Notes under the pieces: model-generated
Told to the model about the DNA's origin: nothing
Database searches by the model: none
What the model saw: only the letters and a program-made list of their open reading frames with translations
Shown here: piece after piece, positions 8,269 through 16,638 of the stretch
Layout of the letters: each line of letters starts with the position of its first letter
Position numbering within the stretch: the stretch's first letter is position 1
Position numbers and translations under genes: made by a program
Origin: Bacillus sp. 1NLA3E
GTDB lineage: Bacteria; Bacillota; Bacilli; Bacillales; Cytobacillaceae
Assembly (NCBI RefSeq): GCF_000242895.2
Contig: NC_021171.1
Coordinates: 4,126,001 to 4,190,000, forward strand
Length of the DNA stretch: 64,000 bases
Direction: 5' to 3'

Positions 8269-8982
8269 TTACTTTTTATCCTTATCAATTATTTTTAAGT
8301 ATCTGTATATACTGGGTTCAGATACATTCAATAACTCAGCGACTTGGGATACGGCACCTTTTAATTGAAATATTCCTTTCTTGTATAACTGTTTTATTAT
8401 TTCTATTTTTTGTTCCTGTTTTAGAATGATATTTGGATTTAAAAGAGAGGGGTCAACGATTGACTTTACAACCTCTTCAATTGAATCTGAAAAATATTCG
8501 ATAAATTCATGATCATGGTGTTCTTCTATTTTTTCTTTTTTAGAAATAGCTGTTTCAACTAAAGTTGGGCTTATCATGTTTAGTTGTGTCTGAACTAAAT
8601 CCAGAATGTCAATGGCAATTTTTCTATGTTTACTTGAATCAAAATTGATACAAAACATTCCAATTAATTCATTATTTTCATCTTTAATAAAATAAGTAGA
8701 ACCTCGAATTTCTTCACCTAATTTAGTAAAACCTTTGTAGTTTGTTATATAGTCCTTATCTAAATACGTTCTGTCTTTCATCATTTTAAGAGCAAGTCCT
8801 GTTAATGGTGCACTAACCGTTCGCCCGCTGATATGATTATTTGCAATGGCTCCAACATAGGAATTGCCTTTCTCGATAATGTGTAAAATAACCTCATAGT
8901 TTTCCCCAAGGACTTTTCCTAAAAATTCCACCAGTTTTTTGTAGTGATCAATAATTTCTTTATTCTTAACTTTCATATTCAT
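8269..8982 (-). CDS. YheO/DauR-type transcriptional regulator (PAS-like plus HTH)
   Basis: 237 residues. The N-terminal half is a YheO-type PAS-like sensor domain (LGENYEVILHIIE, GRTVSAPLTGLAL, then YFIKDENNELIGMFCINFD). The C-terminal ~60 residues are a winged-HTH (KKGIFQLKGAVSQVAELLNV, SEPSIYRYLK). A known family member, DauR of Pseudomonas, controls D-arginine use. ATG 8982 has GGGGAG 6 nt upstream. It is divergent from ridA across a 343-bp gap that holds a 19-bp palindrome, so it most likely regulates that operon. The ligand (an amino acid or its enamine product) is inferred, not shown. Confidence 0.85.
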   Translation of the reverse strand: MNMKVKNKEIIDHYKKLVEFLGKVLGENYEVILHIIEKGNSYVGAIANNHISGRTVSAPLTGLALKMMKDRTYLDKDYITNYKGFTKLGEEIRGSTYFIKDENNELIGMFCINFDSSKHRKIAIDILDLVQTQLNMISPTLVETAISKKEKIEEHHDHEFIEYFSDSIEEVVKSIVDPSLLNPNIILKQEQKIEIIKQLYKKGIFQLKGAVSQVAELLNVSEPSIYRYLKIIDKDKK

Positions 8983-9255
8983 AGTGAACTCCCCATAAAA
9001 ATAATAGATTCTTATAATTCCTCATGATAAATCAATGTGGAAACAGGTTAAAAAATTAATCTATTCACCTTAAAAGTTTAACAATTATTGAATACATTTT
9101 CCAGATGGATAAAGCGGTTCAACAAAATAATACCAAGAATTCATATATGAAAATAGTATAACCATGGGATTTTGGCTATACATTTCAACAAAAAAATTAA
9201 ACGTTTTTTTAGATATCCTTATGATAAAAAAAATTCTAATCATTATAAAATTTTA

Positions 9256-9293
9256 TTGATATATTAATATCTTTTGATAATATAATATTATCA
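9256..9293 (+). promoter_or_regulatory. ridA operon promoter with palindromic operator
   Basis: TGATAATATAATATTATCA at 9275-9293 is a perfect 19-bp palindrome containing a consensus -10 (TATAAT, 9281-9286). A TTGATA -35 candidate lies at 9256-9261 (19-nt spacer, long). A repressor bound here would block RNA polymerase. The divergent YheO/DauR-like protein is the natural candidate. The rest of 8983-9255 is AT-rich without a clear feature. Confidence 0.55.
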
Positions 9294-9325
9294 TGATAAT
9301 AAAAAATTATTAAGGAGTGTTTTAA

Positions 9326-9691
9326 ATGAAAAAATATCCAGAGGCAATTGGCCCTTACTCAGCATTTCGTATAACAGGCAATTTAATATTTACGTCCGGA
9401 CAACTTCCAATTAATCCAGAAACAAACGAATTTCCGAGCAATAAAATTGAAGATCAAACAAGACAATCTCTATTAAATGTCAAAGCAATCCTCGAAGAAA
9501 ATGGCTGCACTATGGATAATATCATAAAAACGACTGTCTATTTACATAATATGAATGATTTCAATGCTATGAATGAAGCATATAAAGAATTTTTTGTTTC
9601 TCCTTACCCTGGAAGAACGGCTGTTGCAGTTGAAAAACTGCCAAAAAATGCTTTAGTTGAGATTGAGGTTATTGCAGTACTTGATAAATAA
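9326..9691 (+). CDS. RidA family enamine/imine deaminase
   Basis: 121 residues, the usual RidA size, with the family signatures (IGPYSAFRITGNLIFTSGQL near the start, the catalytic arginine in PYPGRTAVAV, and the end ALVEIEVIAVLDK). RidA hydrolyses reactive 2-aminoacrylate and similar enamines released by PLP enzymes. AAGGAG lies upstream of the ATG. It is first in an operon with three PLP enzymes that can release 2-aminoacrylate or ammonia, so a detoxifying role for this pathway is well supported by context. Confidence 0.93.
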   Translation: MKKYPEAIGPYSAFRITGNLIFTSGQLPINPETNEFPSNKIEDQTRQSLLNVKAILEENGCTMDNIIKTTVYLHNMNDFNAMNEAYKEFFVSPYPGRTAVAVEKLPKNALVEIEVIAVLDK

Positions 9692-9706
9692 AAAGGAGTG
9701 AGGAAG

Positions 9707-10879
9707 ATGAAGCTAGATACAAAATTAATTCACGGTGGTCCGTTAATTGATCCGCATACTGGAAGTTCATCCGTACCTATTTATCAAGCCTCCACCTTTC
9801 ATCAAGCACAATTTACAGAATCACAAGAGTTTACCTATACTCGATTTGGTAATCCCACAAGAAAGGCTTTAGAGGAAACGATTGCCTGTTTGGAATATGC
9901 AAAATATGGATATGCCTTTTCATCTGGTATGGCAGCGATTTCTACGGTGCTGCTTAATTTTTCACAAGGTGATCACTTAATCTTATGCAAAGATATCTAT
10001 GGAGGGGCCTATCAGCTTGTAACCGAGATGTTTCCAAGATACGGAATCGAATACACTTTCGTGGACGAAACGGATCTCGATTCCTGGAAGAAAGCAATCA
10101 GGAAAAAAACAAAAGGAATTTATATCGAGACACCTTCTAATCCATTGTTAACGATAACCGATATAAGAGGTGTTGTAAAATTAGCAAAACAACACAATCT
10201 ACTGACCATTATTGACAATACGTTTATGACGCCAATTTACCAAAATCCGATTAAACTCGGAGTCGATATCGTGATCCATAGTGCGACAAAATTTATTAAC
10301 GGCCATAGTGATGTAACCGCCGGAATGGTTGTGACCAACGACCAAGAGATTTCTGATACGTTATACAAAACACAAAAAATGCTTGGTAGTATGCTTCCCC
10401 CATATGATTGTTGGTTAATTTTAAGAGGAATCAAGACAATGAAAGTCCGTATGGAAAAGGAAGTAGAAAACGCGGCATATATTGCGAAAGAGCTCCAAAA
10501 ACATAGCAAAGTGAAGGCCGTCTATTACCCTGGTCTTGAACATCACAAAGGTAGAAAGATCCATTATTCCCAAGCAAGCAGTGGAGGGGCTGTCCTGACC
10601 TTTGATTTAGGAAACTATGAAAATGTAAAAAACTTTTTTGCCCATGTGACCATTCCGATAGTCGCCGTGAGTTTAGGCGGGGTAGAATCCATATTATCTT
10701 ATCCGTTCACCATGTCTCATGCCGTAATCCCTGAAAAAGGACGAATTGAATTAGGGGTGACCGACGGGTTAGTTCGACTAAGCTGCGGGCTTGAAGATAA
10801 AGATGACCTTCTTAATGATTTACACAAGGCATTAGATCATGTAAAAGCCGCATCTGCATTACGGAAAAAAGTACTATAA
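9707..10879 (+). CDS. trans-sulfuration PLP enzyme (cystathionine gamma-synthase/lyase family)
   Basis: 390 residues. The PLP-binding lysine is in HSATKFINGHSDV, with the upstream YTRFGNPTR and SGMAAI segments of the Cys/Met metabolism PLP family. Start ATG 9707 is 8 nt after AAGGAG; an in-frame GTG at 9698 lies within that region and is less likely. It may cleave cystathionine, homocysteine or methionine (gamma-lyase) or synthesise cystathionine; the sequence alone does not decide. Catabolic neighbours (desulfhydrase, C-S lyase, RidA) favour a lyase. Confidence 0.85.
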   Translation: MKLDTKLIHGGPLIDPHTGSSSVPIYQASTFHQAQFTESQEFTYTRFGNPTRKALEETIACLEYAKYGYAFSSGMAAISTVLLNFSQGDHLILCKDIYGGAYQLVTEMFPRYGIEYTFVDETDLDSWKKAIRKKTKGIYIETPSNPLLTITDIRGVVKLAKQHNLLTIIDNTFMTPIYQNPIKLGVDIVIHSATKFINGHSDVTAGMVVTNDQEISDTLYKTQKMLGSMLPPYDCWLILRGIKTMKVRMEKEVENAAYIAKELQKHSKVKAVYYPGLEHHKGRKIHYSQASSGGAVLTFDLGNYENVKNFFAHVTIPIVAVSLGGVESILSYPFTMSHAVIPEKGRIELGVTDGLVRLSCGLEDKDDLLNDLHKALDHVKAASALRKKVL

Positions 10880-10896
10880 GGATTGGAACGTGCTTT

Positions 10897-11877
10897 ATGA
10901 ACAGAATAACGATTGCCAATGTACCTACAAAGATTGAAAAATTGAACTTTTTCAATAAACACTTAAATAAAACCGTCTTTATCAAACGTGATGACCAAAC
11001 AGGAATGGCTACATCGGGAAATAAGATCAGAAAGCTGGAATATTTGCTTCAAGATGCCCAAAACCAAAAATGTGATTATCTAATTACCAGTGGTGGGATT
11101 CAATCGAACCATGCGAGAGCAACTGCTGTTTTAGCGGCTAAATTTCGAATGAAAACTTTGTTAATTTTAAAAGCCGGAGAAATAAATCGGATGGAAGGGA
11201 ATCTGTTTTTCAATCAATTAGTAGGTGCAAAGATTAAGCTTGTAAGTGAGAATGAGTACCGGGATTTAACACCTATGATCGAAGAATTGAAGGAGGAATT
11301 GATTGACTCCGGACACCGCCCTTATGTTATTCCGATGGGAGGCTCAAACGGCATTGGTGCACAAGGGTATGTAGACGCCTATTATGAAATCCTGCACCAG
11401 GAACAGGAATTAGGATTAGTGTTTGATACGATTGTGGTGACCAACGGCTCAGGCGGTACATATGCCGGATTGTCATATGCAAATAAAGAAAGCCATCAAA
11501 ATAAAACCATAATTGGTATGAGTGTATTAAATCAGAGTGAAGAAGCAGTTCATGATATATTACATGTTTTAACAGATATGAATCAATATAGAGACAATCA
11601 TTTCTGTTTTTCGACTTCGGAGATCAACATTATTGATCGCTATATAGGATTAGGTTATGGCAAAAGCCAATTAGATGAACTGAAATTTATCGAGAAATTT
11701 GCACAAGAAGAAGGATTAATCCTTGACCCCGTATATACCGGGAAGGCGATGTATGGTTTGTACAACGAACTTAAAAATGGAAACTTTCAAGAAAGCCAAA
11801 ACATATTGTTTATTCACACCGGTGGAATTTTTGGATGGACGGATGAAAAGATTAATATGTTGTTTGGAGCCGTTTAA
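10897..11877 (+). CDS. D-cysteine desulfhydrase / ACC deaminase family PLP enzyme
   Basis: 326 residues, fold type II PLP enzyme. The Schiff-base lysine is in TSGNKIRKLEY and is followed by GGIQSNHARATA, both family marks. The phosphate-binding glycine loop is TNGSGGTYAGL, and the C-terminus LFIHTGGIFGW is also typical. The family contains D-cysteine desulfhydrase (to pyruvate, H2S and NH3), ACC deaminase and L-cysteate lyase. Given its partners, D-cysteine or a related thiol amino acid is the best guess. It starts 17 nt after the preceding gene, with a weak GGA-type ribosome binding site. Confidence 0.85.
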   Translation: MNRITIANVPTKIEKLNFFNKHLNKTVFIKRDDQTGMATSGNKIRKLEYLLQDAQNQKCDYLITSGGIQSNHARATAVLAAKFRMKTLLILKAGEINRMEGNLFFNQLVGAKIKLVSENEYRDLTPMIEELKEELIDSGHRPYVIPMGGSNGIGAQGYVDAYYEILHQEQELGLVFDTIVVTNGSGGTYAGLSYANKESHQNKTIIGMSVLNQSEEAVHDILHVLTDMNQYRDNHFCFSTSEINIIDRYIGLGYGKSQLDELKFIEKFAQEEGLILDPVYTGKAMYGLYNELKNGNFQESQNILFIHTGGIFGWTDEKINMLFGAV

Positions 11878-11890
11878 AAGGATCTGTTCC

Positions 11891-11916
11891 CTGGACATAT
11901 TCCGGGATATGTCCAG
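11891..11916 (+). other. intergenic mRNA hairpin without T-run
   Basis: CTGGACATAT-N6-ATATGTCCAG forms a perfect 10-bp stem between the desulfhydrase and C-S lyase genes. No U-tract follows, so it is more likely a processing or stabilising element than a full terminator. Confidence 0.45.
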
Positions 11917-12007
11917 CTGACTCTAAAAATCTTTGTTGAATAATATTAACGATTTACACAAAAATGTAATAGCATTTGCAGTAATTTTAGAGAAATGAGG
12001 GGTAGGC

Positions 12008-13180
12008 ATGATACACAACTTTGATGAAATGATGAATCGAACTGGTACTGATTCCGATAAGTGGGACAATGAAGGGAAAGGCGGCACTTTGATTCCACTC
12101 GGGATTGCCGATACCGATTATAAGGCACCACGTGAAGTATTAGATGCCCTGAGGAAAAAAGTGGATTTTGGAGTATTTGGATATGGATATTTTCCGCATG
12201 CTCGATTTACGGATGCTATTAAAGGTTGGTATAGCCGCCATCATAAAATCAATATTAGGAAAAACGAAATTAGTTATGCTCCCGGATTAATGACAGGCTC
12301 TTTATGGATGTTTTTAGATGCTTATACCAATCCGGGAGACAAAGTGGTAATTCAGCCTCCAGTCTATGCCACATTTAAAAAGGTAATTGAGAATTTCAAT
12401 AGAAAAGCTGTCGACAATCCCTTGTTATACCAAAATGGAAGGTACGATATTGATTTTGCAGATTTAGATAATAAACTGAAGATGCAGGATGTAAAAATAC
12501 TTTTGGTATGTAACCCTGCCAATCCCATTGGTCGGGTATGGACAAAAGAAGAGATGACCCGAATGGTAGATTTATGCCGGGAAAATAACGTGATCATCAT
12601 AAGTGATGAAATTCATAGTGACATGATCCACAAAGGGCTTCCTTTTACATCCTTTTTAGAGCTTTGTGAGGAAGAGGATCCAAATATAGTAGTGATGAAC
12701 TCTCCGAGTAAAATCTTTAATTTGGCGTCGTTCTTTAGTGCTTATGTGATTGTAAAAAACAAAAAACTAAAGAAGGCGTTTGATGATATTTATGTCAAGT
12801 ATCATTTCGATTATAACTATTTGGGGGTTGAGGCTTTAATAACTGCTTATAATCAATGCGATTATTACGCAGATGAATTAAATGAGTATTTACGAAACAA
12901 TATCGAGTTTGCTATTGAATTTATCGATCAACATTTACCAAAATTAAAGGTTCAGTACCCTGAATGTTCCTATTTGTTGTGGATTGACTGTAAGGAACTG
13001 GGCTTAGACAGCGAAGGAGTGATCAAATTTTTCGAGGATTTCGGGGTTAGAGTCAATGCCGGAATCACATATGGCAAAGATAGCGGTCAATTTGTAAGAA
13101 TAAATATTGCTTGTACAAGATCTTTACTGGAACGTGCGTTGAAACAAATAATGGGAAATTATGGTAAATGTGGTTTTTAA
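12008..13180 (+). CDS. PatB/MalY family cystathionine beta-lyase (C-S lyase)
   Basis: 390 residues, fold type I aminotransferase-like. The PLP lysine is in NSPSKIFNLASF, with CNPANPIGRVWTKEE and SDEIHSDM as the other cofactor-site segments. PatB/MalY enzymes cleave C-S bonds of cystathionine, cystine and S-alkyl-cysteines to pyruvate, ammonia and a thiol. GAGGGG lies 5 nt before the ATG. It sits in the RidA/desulfhydrase operon, although a 130-nt gap with a hairpin separates it from the previous gene. Confidence 0.9.
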   Translation: MIHNFDEMMNRTGTDSDKWDNEGKGGTLIPLGIADTDYKAPREVLDALRKKVDFGVFGYGYFPHARFTDAIKGWYSRHHKINIRKNEISYAPGLMTGSLWMFLDAYTNPGDKVVIQPPVYATFKKVIENFNRKAVDNPLLYQNGRYDIDFADLDNKLKMQDVKILLVCNPANPIGRVWTKEEMTRMVDLCRENNVIIISDEIHSDMIHKGLPFTSFLELCEEEDPNIVVMNSPSKIFNLASFFSAYVIVKNKKLKKAFDDIYVKYHFDYNYLGVEALITAYNQCDYYADELNEYLRNNIEFAIEFIDQHLPKLKVQYPECSYLLWIDCKELGLDSEGVIKFFEDFGVRVNAGITYGKDSGQFVRINIACTRSLLERALKQIMGNYGKCGF

Positions 13181-13217
13181 ACAAATTTCATTTATTAAAT
13201 AATAAGGAGCTACTTAT

Positions 13218-14696
13218 ATGGGGAAATCAGAAAAAGAGTTAAGCACCTTCAACGATCCTGCCGTAAAGAAAGAAAAAGGATTACAACGAAAGCTGGAAGC
13301 AAGGCATTTAACGATGATGGCCATTGGTGGTGCAATTGGAACCGGGTTGTTTGTGTCCAGCGGGTCAGCCATCAACACTGCGGGACCAGGAGGTGCACTT
13401 GTAGCATACATCCTGGTAGGAGCAATGGTGTATTTTGTCATGACTAGTCTAGGAGAGATGGCCTCGTTTATGCCAGTATCGGGATCGTTTGAAACACATG
13501 CAACAAAGTTTGTTGATCCCGCTTTTGGATTTGCTTTAGGATGGAATTATTGGTATACCACTGCTATTACACTACCAGCCGACTTAACTGCCGCCTCTAT
13601 GATCATGCACTATTGGTTCCCAAACTCGTCTTCACTTTTGTGGAGTGGATTGGCTTTGGCCTTTTTGTTAGTGCTAAATATTTTATCTGTCAAGGGCTAT
13701 GGTGAAAGCGAATACTGGTTTGCCAGTATTAAAGTCATTGCAATCATTATATTCCTCGTTGTAGGTGTTGCCATGATTTTTGGAATCATGGGAGGACATG
13801 CAGTTGGTTTTGGTAACTTTACACGTGGTGATGCGCCTTTTCATGGCGGAATGCTTTCAATCTTTAGTGTGATCCTCGTAGCCGGTTTTGCTTTCCAAGG
13901 CACAGAGGTAGTGGCAACTGCTGCCGGTGAAACAAAAGATCCGGCTAAAAATGTGCCGCAAGCGATTCGATCTATTTTTTGGAGAATCCTTATATTCTAT
14001 GTGCTTACCATTTTCGTTGTCGGTTTGATTATCCCCTACACAGATCCGAATTTACTAAAAACAGGTATCAAAAATGTTTCCATCAGCCCTTTCACACTAG
14101 TCTTTAGAAGAGCTGGATTAGCATTTGCCGCCTCCGCAATGAACGCTGTGCTGTTAACATCTGTTTTATCGGCAGCAAACTCTGCTATGTATGGTTCTTC
14201 CCGTATGCTTTGGGCATTAGCAGAAGGAGGAAAAGCACCGCGCATCTTTGCTAAACTCAACTCGCGCGGAGTTCCAATGTTTGCGTTATTTCTCACTTCA
14301 ATCGTAGGGGTTCTAACGTTTTTATCTTCTTTGTTCGGCAACGGCTCTGTCTTTCTTTGGCTGATGAACGCCTCTGCCATGACAGGGTTTATCAAATGGC
14401 TGGGGATTGCGGTAAGTCATTACCGTTTCCGTAAGGCATATATTGCCCAAGGCAGAGATTTAAGTCAATTACCGTACAAGGCTAAATGGTTCCCTTTTGG
14501 GCCGATTATCACTATATTGTTCCTGTTTATCTTCGTATTTGGACAAGTCGTATTGATTAATGATCAAGGTTGGGTGGAAATAGTATCGACGTATATCAGT
14601 ATTCCTGCCTTTCTCCTTTTATGGTTTGGCTATAAAATTATTAAAAAGACAAAAGTCGTTCCTCTTAAAGAATGTGATTTTGACCTAAAAGAATAA
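13218..14696 (+). CDS. amino acid permease of the LysP-like APC family
   Basis: 492 residues with about 12 membrane helices. The N-terminus RKLEARHLTMMAIGGAIGTG and the FQGTEVVATAAGETKDPAKN segment are signatures of the AAT/APC family, and overall it reads most like lysine permease LysP. AAGGAG lies 8 nt before the ATG. Its place between catabolic PLP enzymes and a thioredoxin-like gene suggests uptake of the substrate of this pathway, which need not be lysine; substrate assignment is inference. Confidence 0.88.
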   Translation: MGKSEKELSTFNDPAVKKEKGLQRKLEARHLTMMAIGGAIGTGLFVSSGSAINTAGPGGALVAYILVGAMVYFVMTSLGEMASFMPVSGSFETHATKFVDPAFGFALGWNYWYTTAITLPADLTAASMIMHYWFPNSSSLLWSGLALAFLLVLNILSVKGYGESEYWFASIKVIAIIIFLVVGVAMIFGIMGGHAVGFGNFTRGDAPFHGGMLSIFSVILVAGFAFQGTEVVATAAGETKDPAKNVPQAIRSIFWRILIFYVLTIFVVGLIIPYTDPNLLKTGIKNVSISPFTLVFRRAGLAFAASAMNAVLLTSVLSAANSAMYGSSRMLWALAEGGKAPRIFAKLNSRGVPMFALFLTSIVGVLTFLSSLFGNGSVFLWLMNASAMTGFIKWLGIAVSHYRFRKAYIAQGRDLSQLPYKAKWFPFGPIITILFLFIFVFGQVVLINDQGWVEIVSTYISIPAFLLLWFGYKIIKKTKVVPLKECDFDLKE

Positions 14697-14757
14697 AAAC
14701 ATAAAAATGTGACAGTCGTAACAACTTATGACTTTCTAAACAATAACACTTAGATTT

Positions 14758-14788
14758 CCAGTTAGTGGGGGCACATCACACTAACTGG
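14758..14788 (+). other. intergenic hairpin between permease and thioredoxin-like genes
   Basis: CCAGTTAGTG-N11-CACTAACTGG, a perfect 10-bp stem not followed by a T-run. It resembles the hairpin at 11.9 kb in kind (10-bp stem between operon genes). Confidence 0.4.
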
Positions 14789-14840
14789 GAAATAACCTTG
14801 AAAGTGAATTCTAAACAGACGATACGAGGAGGTAAGGAAC

Positions 14841-15155
14841 ATGAAAAGCTTAGAATCCATGGAGAAGTTTGAACAGTTAAAAAATGAAGGGAAGCATTTA
14901 TTTGTTTTCTCAGCGGGCTATTGTCCTGATTGTAGGTTTGTCGAAACGTTTATGCCGGAAGTAGAATCAAAATTTAATGATTATACTTTTGTTCGTGTAG
15001 ATCGCGATGAATATATCGACTTATGTCAGCAGCTTGATGTATTTGGAATTCCAAGCTTTATTGCTTTTGATAACGGCAAGGATTTAGGCCGCTTTGTAAG
15101 CAAAGATCGCAAAACGCAGGAAGAAGTTGAAACCTTCATTAGCGGATTAAAATAA
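14841..15155 (+). CDS. thioredoxin family protein (YtpP-like)
   Basis: 104 residues, thioredoxin fold, with the redox motif YCPDC near residue 31 and the cis-proline segment FGIPSFIAF. Size and sequence resemble Bacillus YtpP. GAGGAGG is followed by a good spacing to the ATG. As the last gene of the sulfur amino acid locus it may handle disulfide substrates such as cystine, but it could also be an independent general thiol-disulfide protein. A terminator follows. Confidence 0.85.
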   Translation: MKSLESMEKFEQLKNEGKHLFVFSAGYCPDCRFVETFMPEVESKFNDYTFVRVDRDEYIDLCQQLDVFGIPSFIAFDNGKDLGRFVSKDRKTQEEVETFISGLK

Positions 15156-15169
15156 AACGGCTTTTAAGT

Positions 15170-15200
15170 AGGGATGTCTTTTCTAGACACCCTCTTTTTT
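15170..15200 (+). terminator. terminator of the sulfur amino acid operon
   Basis: Stem AGGGATGTCT / AGACACCCT (one bulge), 5-nt loop, then CTTTTTT, starting 14 nt after the thioredoxin-like stop. Confidence 0.8.
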
Positions 15201-15647
15201 GAAGATAATAAAGAGGATTCCTCTGAAAAGGAGGATTAACCGTTGTACGGTACTGAGCATTGCGCCGATACCGTAGTAGGATTCCATGTACCTATGGCGA
15301 GCCGTTCAGTTTTATGGCTATTTTAATTCTATGATTTAATAGGTTAATGTTTGGTCAATGCCGCCTTAAACAGGTCCAGTGAACTTACTACAAAAAGAAG
15401 CGGCTGAATATCCAATATTTCTAGTGGTGAATAAGGAAATAAGCCAGACAAGAAATTTGATTGATGAAATATCTTGTCTAGCTTACCTTATTTGTCACCA
15501 TGTAGTTTGGATACAATCATATTAAAATTCCTAAAAAGTCGACTCCTTCATTGGAAATCGATCTGTAAGCTTTGTTAAATAAGTCTAAAAAAGAAGAGTT
15601 ATAAAAATACTTGTCGAAATGATTTGGTATTTTTTATGGCATTTGGG
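15201..15647. other. gene-poor stretch with an inverted repeat
   Basis: No convincing gene. A 27-codon frame from TTG 15243 (reads LYGTEHCADTVVGF) follows a good AAGGAGG but has no recognised homologue and may be debris. An inverted repeat AGACAAGAAATTT / AAATATCTTGTCT (one mismatch) lies at 15446-15479, with weaker pairing beyond it. The stretch appears to be decayed sequence between two operons. Confidence 0.4.
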
Positions 15648-15825
15648 TCAGACTTCCACTCTGGACAATGAATTTATCCTTCTGTGATATAGTATCTTTT
15701 TTTTCATTAACAAATTGGATAATTCCCCCGAGAGCAAGGCGATGATAAGTGATCCTAATCCAACTGGTCCGCCAAGCAAAATTTTATTAAGGTGCCGGTT
15801 AGTTCCTCAACAATTCGGGAAACAT
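15648..15825 (-). pseudogene. fragment of a small membrane protein gene (YczE/YitT-like end)
   Basis: The minus strand reads VSRIVEELT, then after a frameshift LNKILLGGPVGLGSLIIALL, SGELSNLLMKKK, and a stop near 15650. The LLGGPVGLG segment recalls the last helix of YczE/YitT-type membrane proteins. The upstream part is absent. Identification is tentative. Confidence 0.3.
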
Positions 15826-15923
15826 TTAAACTCCATATTCTTTGTCCTCGTCTAAAGAAGATTACAGGTGGCGTGTTTGGTGCCCAAATTTTAAAAATTA
15901 CTAATCACAAGAAAACATTAATA

Positions 15924-15939
15924 ATCAAGAAACCTTGAT
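15924..15939. promoter_or_regulatory. short dyad upstream of the HxlR gene
   Basis: ATCAAG-AAAC-CTTGAT, a perfect 6-bp dyad 84 nt upstream of the regulator start, a plausible self-regulation site for an HxlR dimer. Short enough to arise by chance. Confidence 0.3.
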
Positions 15940-16022
15940 ATATTAATACTTTAGGGTACATCAAGATATTAGAAAATTATTTTGGATAGCAACTTTGAAT
16001 ATTGAAAGGAAATGTGATAGTA

Positions 16023-16406
16023 ATGTATCAACGCAAACTGAACTCAACCATTCGTTGTCCTTTAGAATATGCATTATATATGATCAGAGGAAAATGGAAT
16101 GCAAGAATTATCTGTGTTTTATCATACAATAAGACGTTGAGGTATACCGATTTAAAAAATGAACTTATCGATGTTACCGACACCGTTCTTGGAACTACAT
16201 TAAAGGAAATGATAGCAAATAAGTTAATAAACCGTAGGCAGTACAACGAGGACAATGAGATTCTACCAAGAGTCGAATATTCTTTGACGGATAAGGGTCA
16301 CTCGTTAGTACAGATTTTAGAGAATTTTTGTAGTTGGTCGAGAGTTTATAGTGATGGTGAAAATGAGGATTTATTTAAACAATGTCACACTTGTGAACAT
16401 ATTTAG
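16023..16406 (+). CDS. HxlR family winged-helix regulator
   Basis: 127 residues from ATG 16023. The HxlR signature is present: CPLEYALYMIRGKWNARIIC near the start, RYTDLKNEL, the recognition region LGTTLKEMIANKLINR, and YSLTDKGHSL. Cysteines near the N-terminus (IRCPLE) and C-terminus (CHTC) could be redox-sensing as in some family members; this is inference. Earlier in-frame TTG (16002) and GTG (16014) codons exist; GAAAGGA lies 12 nt before the ATG. No adjacent intact target gene remains: its neighbours are debris and a frameshifted gene. Confidence 0.85.
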   Translation: MYQRKLNSTIRCPLEYALYMIRGKWNARIICVLSYNKTLRYTDLKNELIDVTDTVLGTTLKEMIANKLINRRQYNEDNEILPRVEYSLTDKGHSLVQILENFCSWSRVYSDGENEDLFKQCHTCEHI

Positions 16407-16549
16407 TCCAGTTTTTTAGCTTGCAATTATTTAGGTCGAGGATTTAATCTGTGGGTTACATGTAAGTATTTTAAATGAAGAAAACGGCATAACCGGACTT
16501 CTACAGCAGCTCGAGTAGGCACCAATTCCAGATTTGGATTTGCCGTTTT

Positions 16550-16580
16550 AAAAGCCCCTCCCAAGCGAGAAGGGCTTTTA
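16550..16580 (+). terminator. terminator after the HxlR gene
   Basis: AAAAGCCC / GGGCTTTT stem with a 14-nt loop; the T-run works in both directions. It lies 144 nt after the HxlR stop and 59 nt beyond the end of the leftward DUF3231 pseudogene. Confidence 0.65.
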
Positions 16581-16638
16581 TTCAATCGATTTAATCTTGT
16601 CACATTGCATTATTTAACCAGTTGTAAGTTTTACCAAG

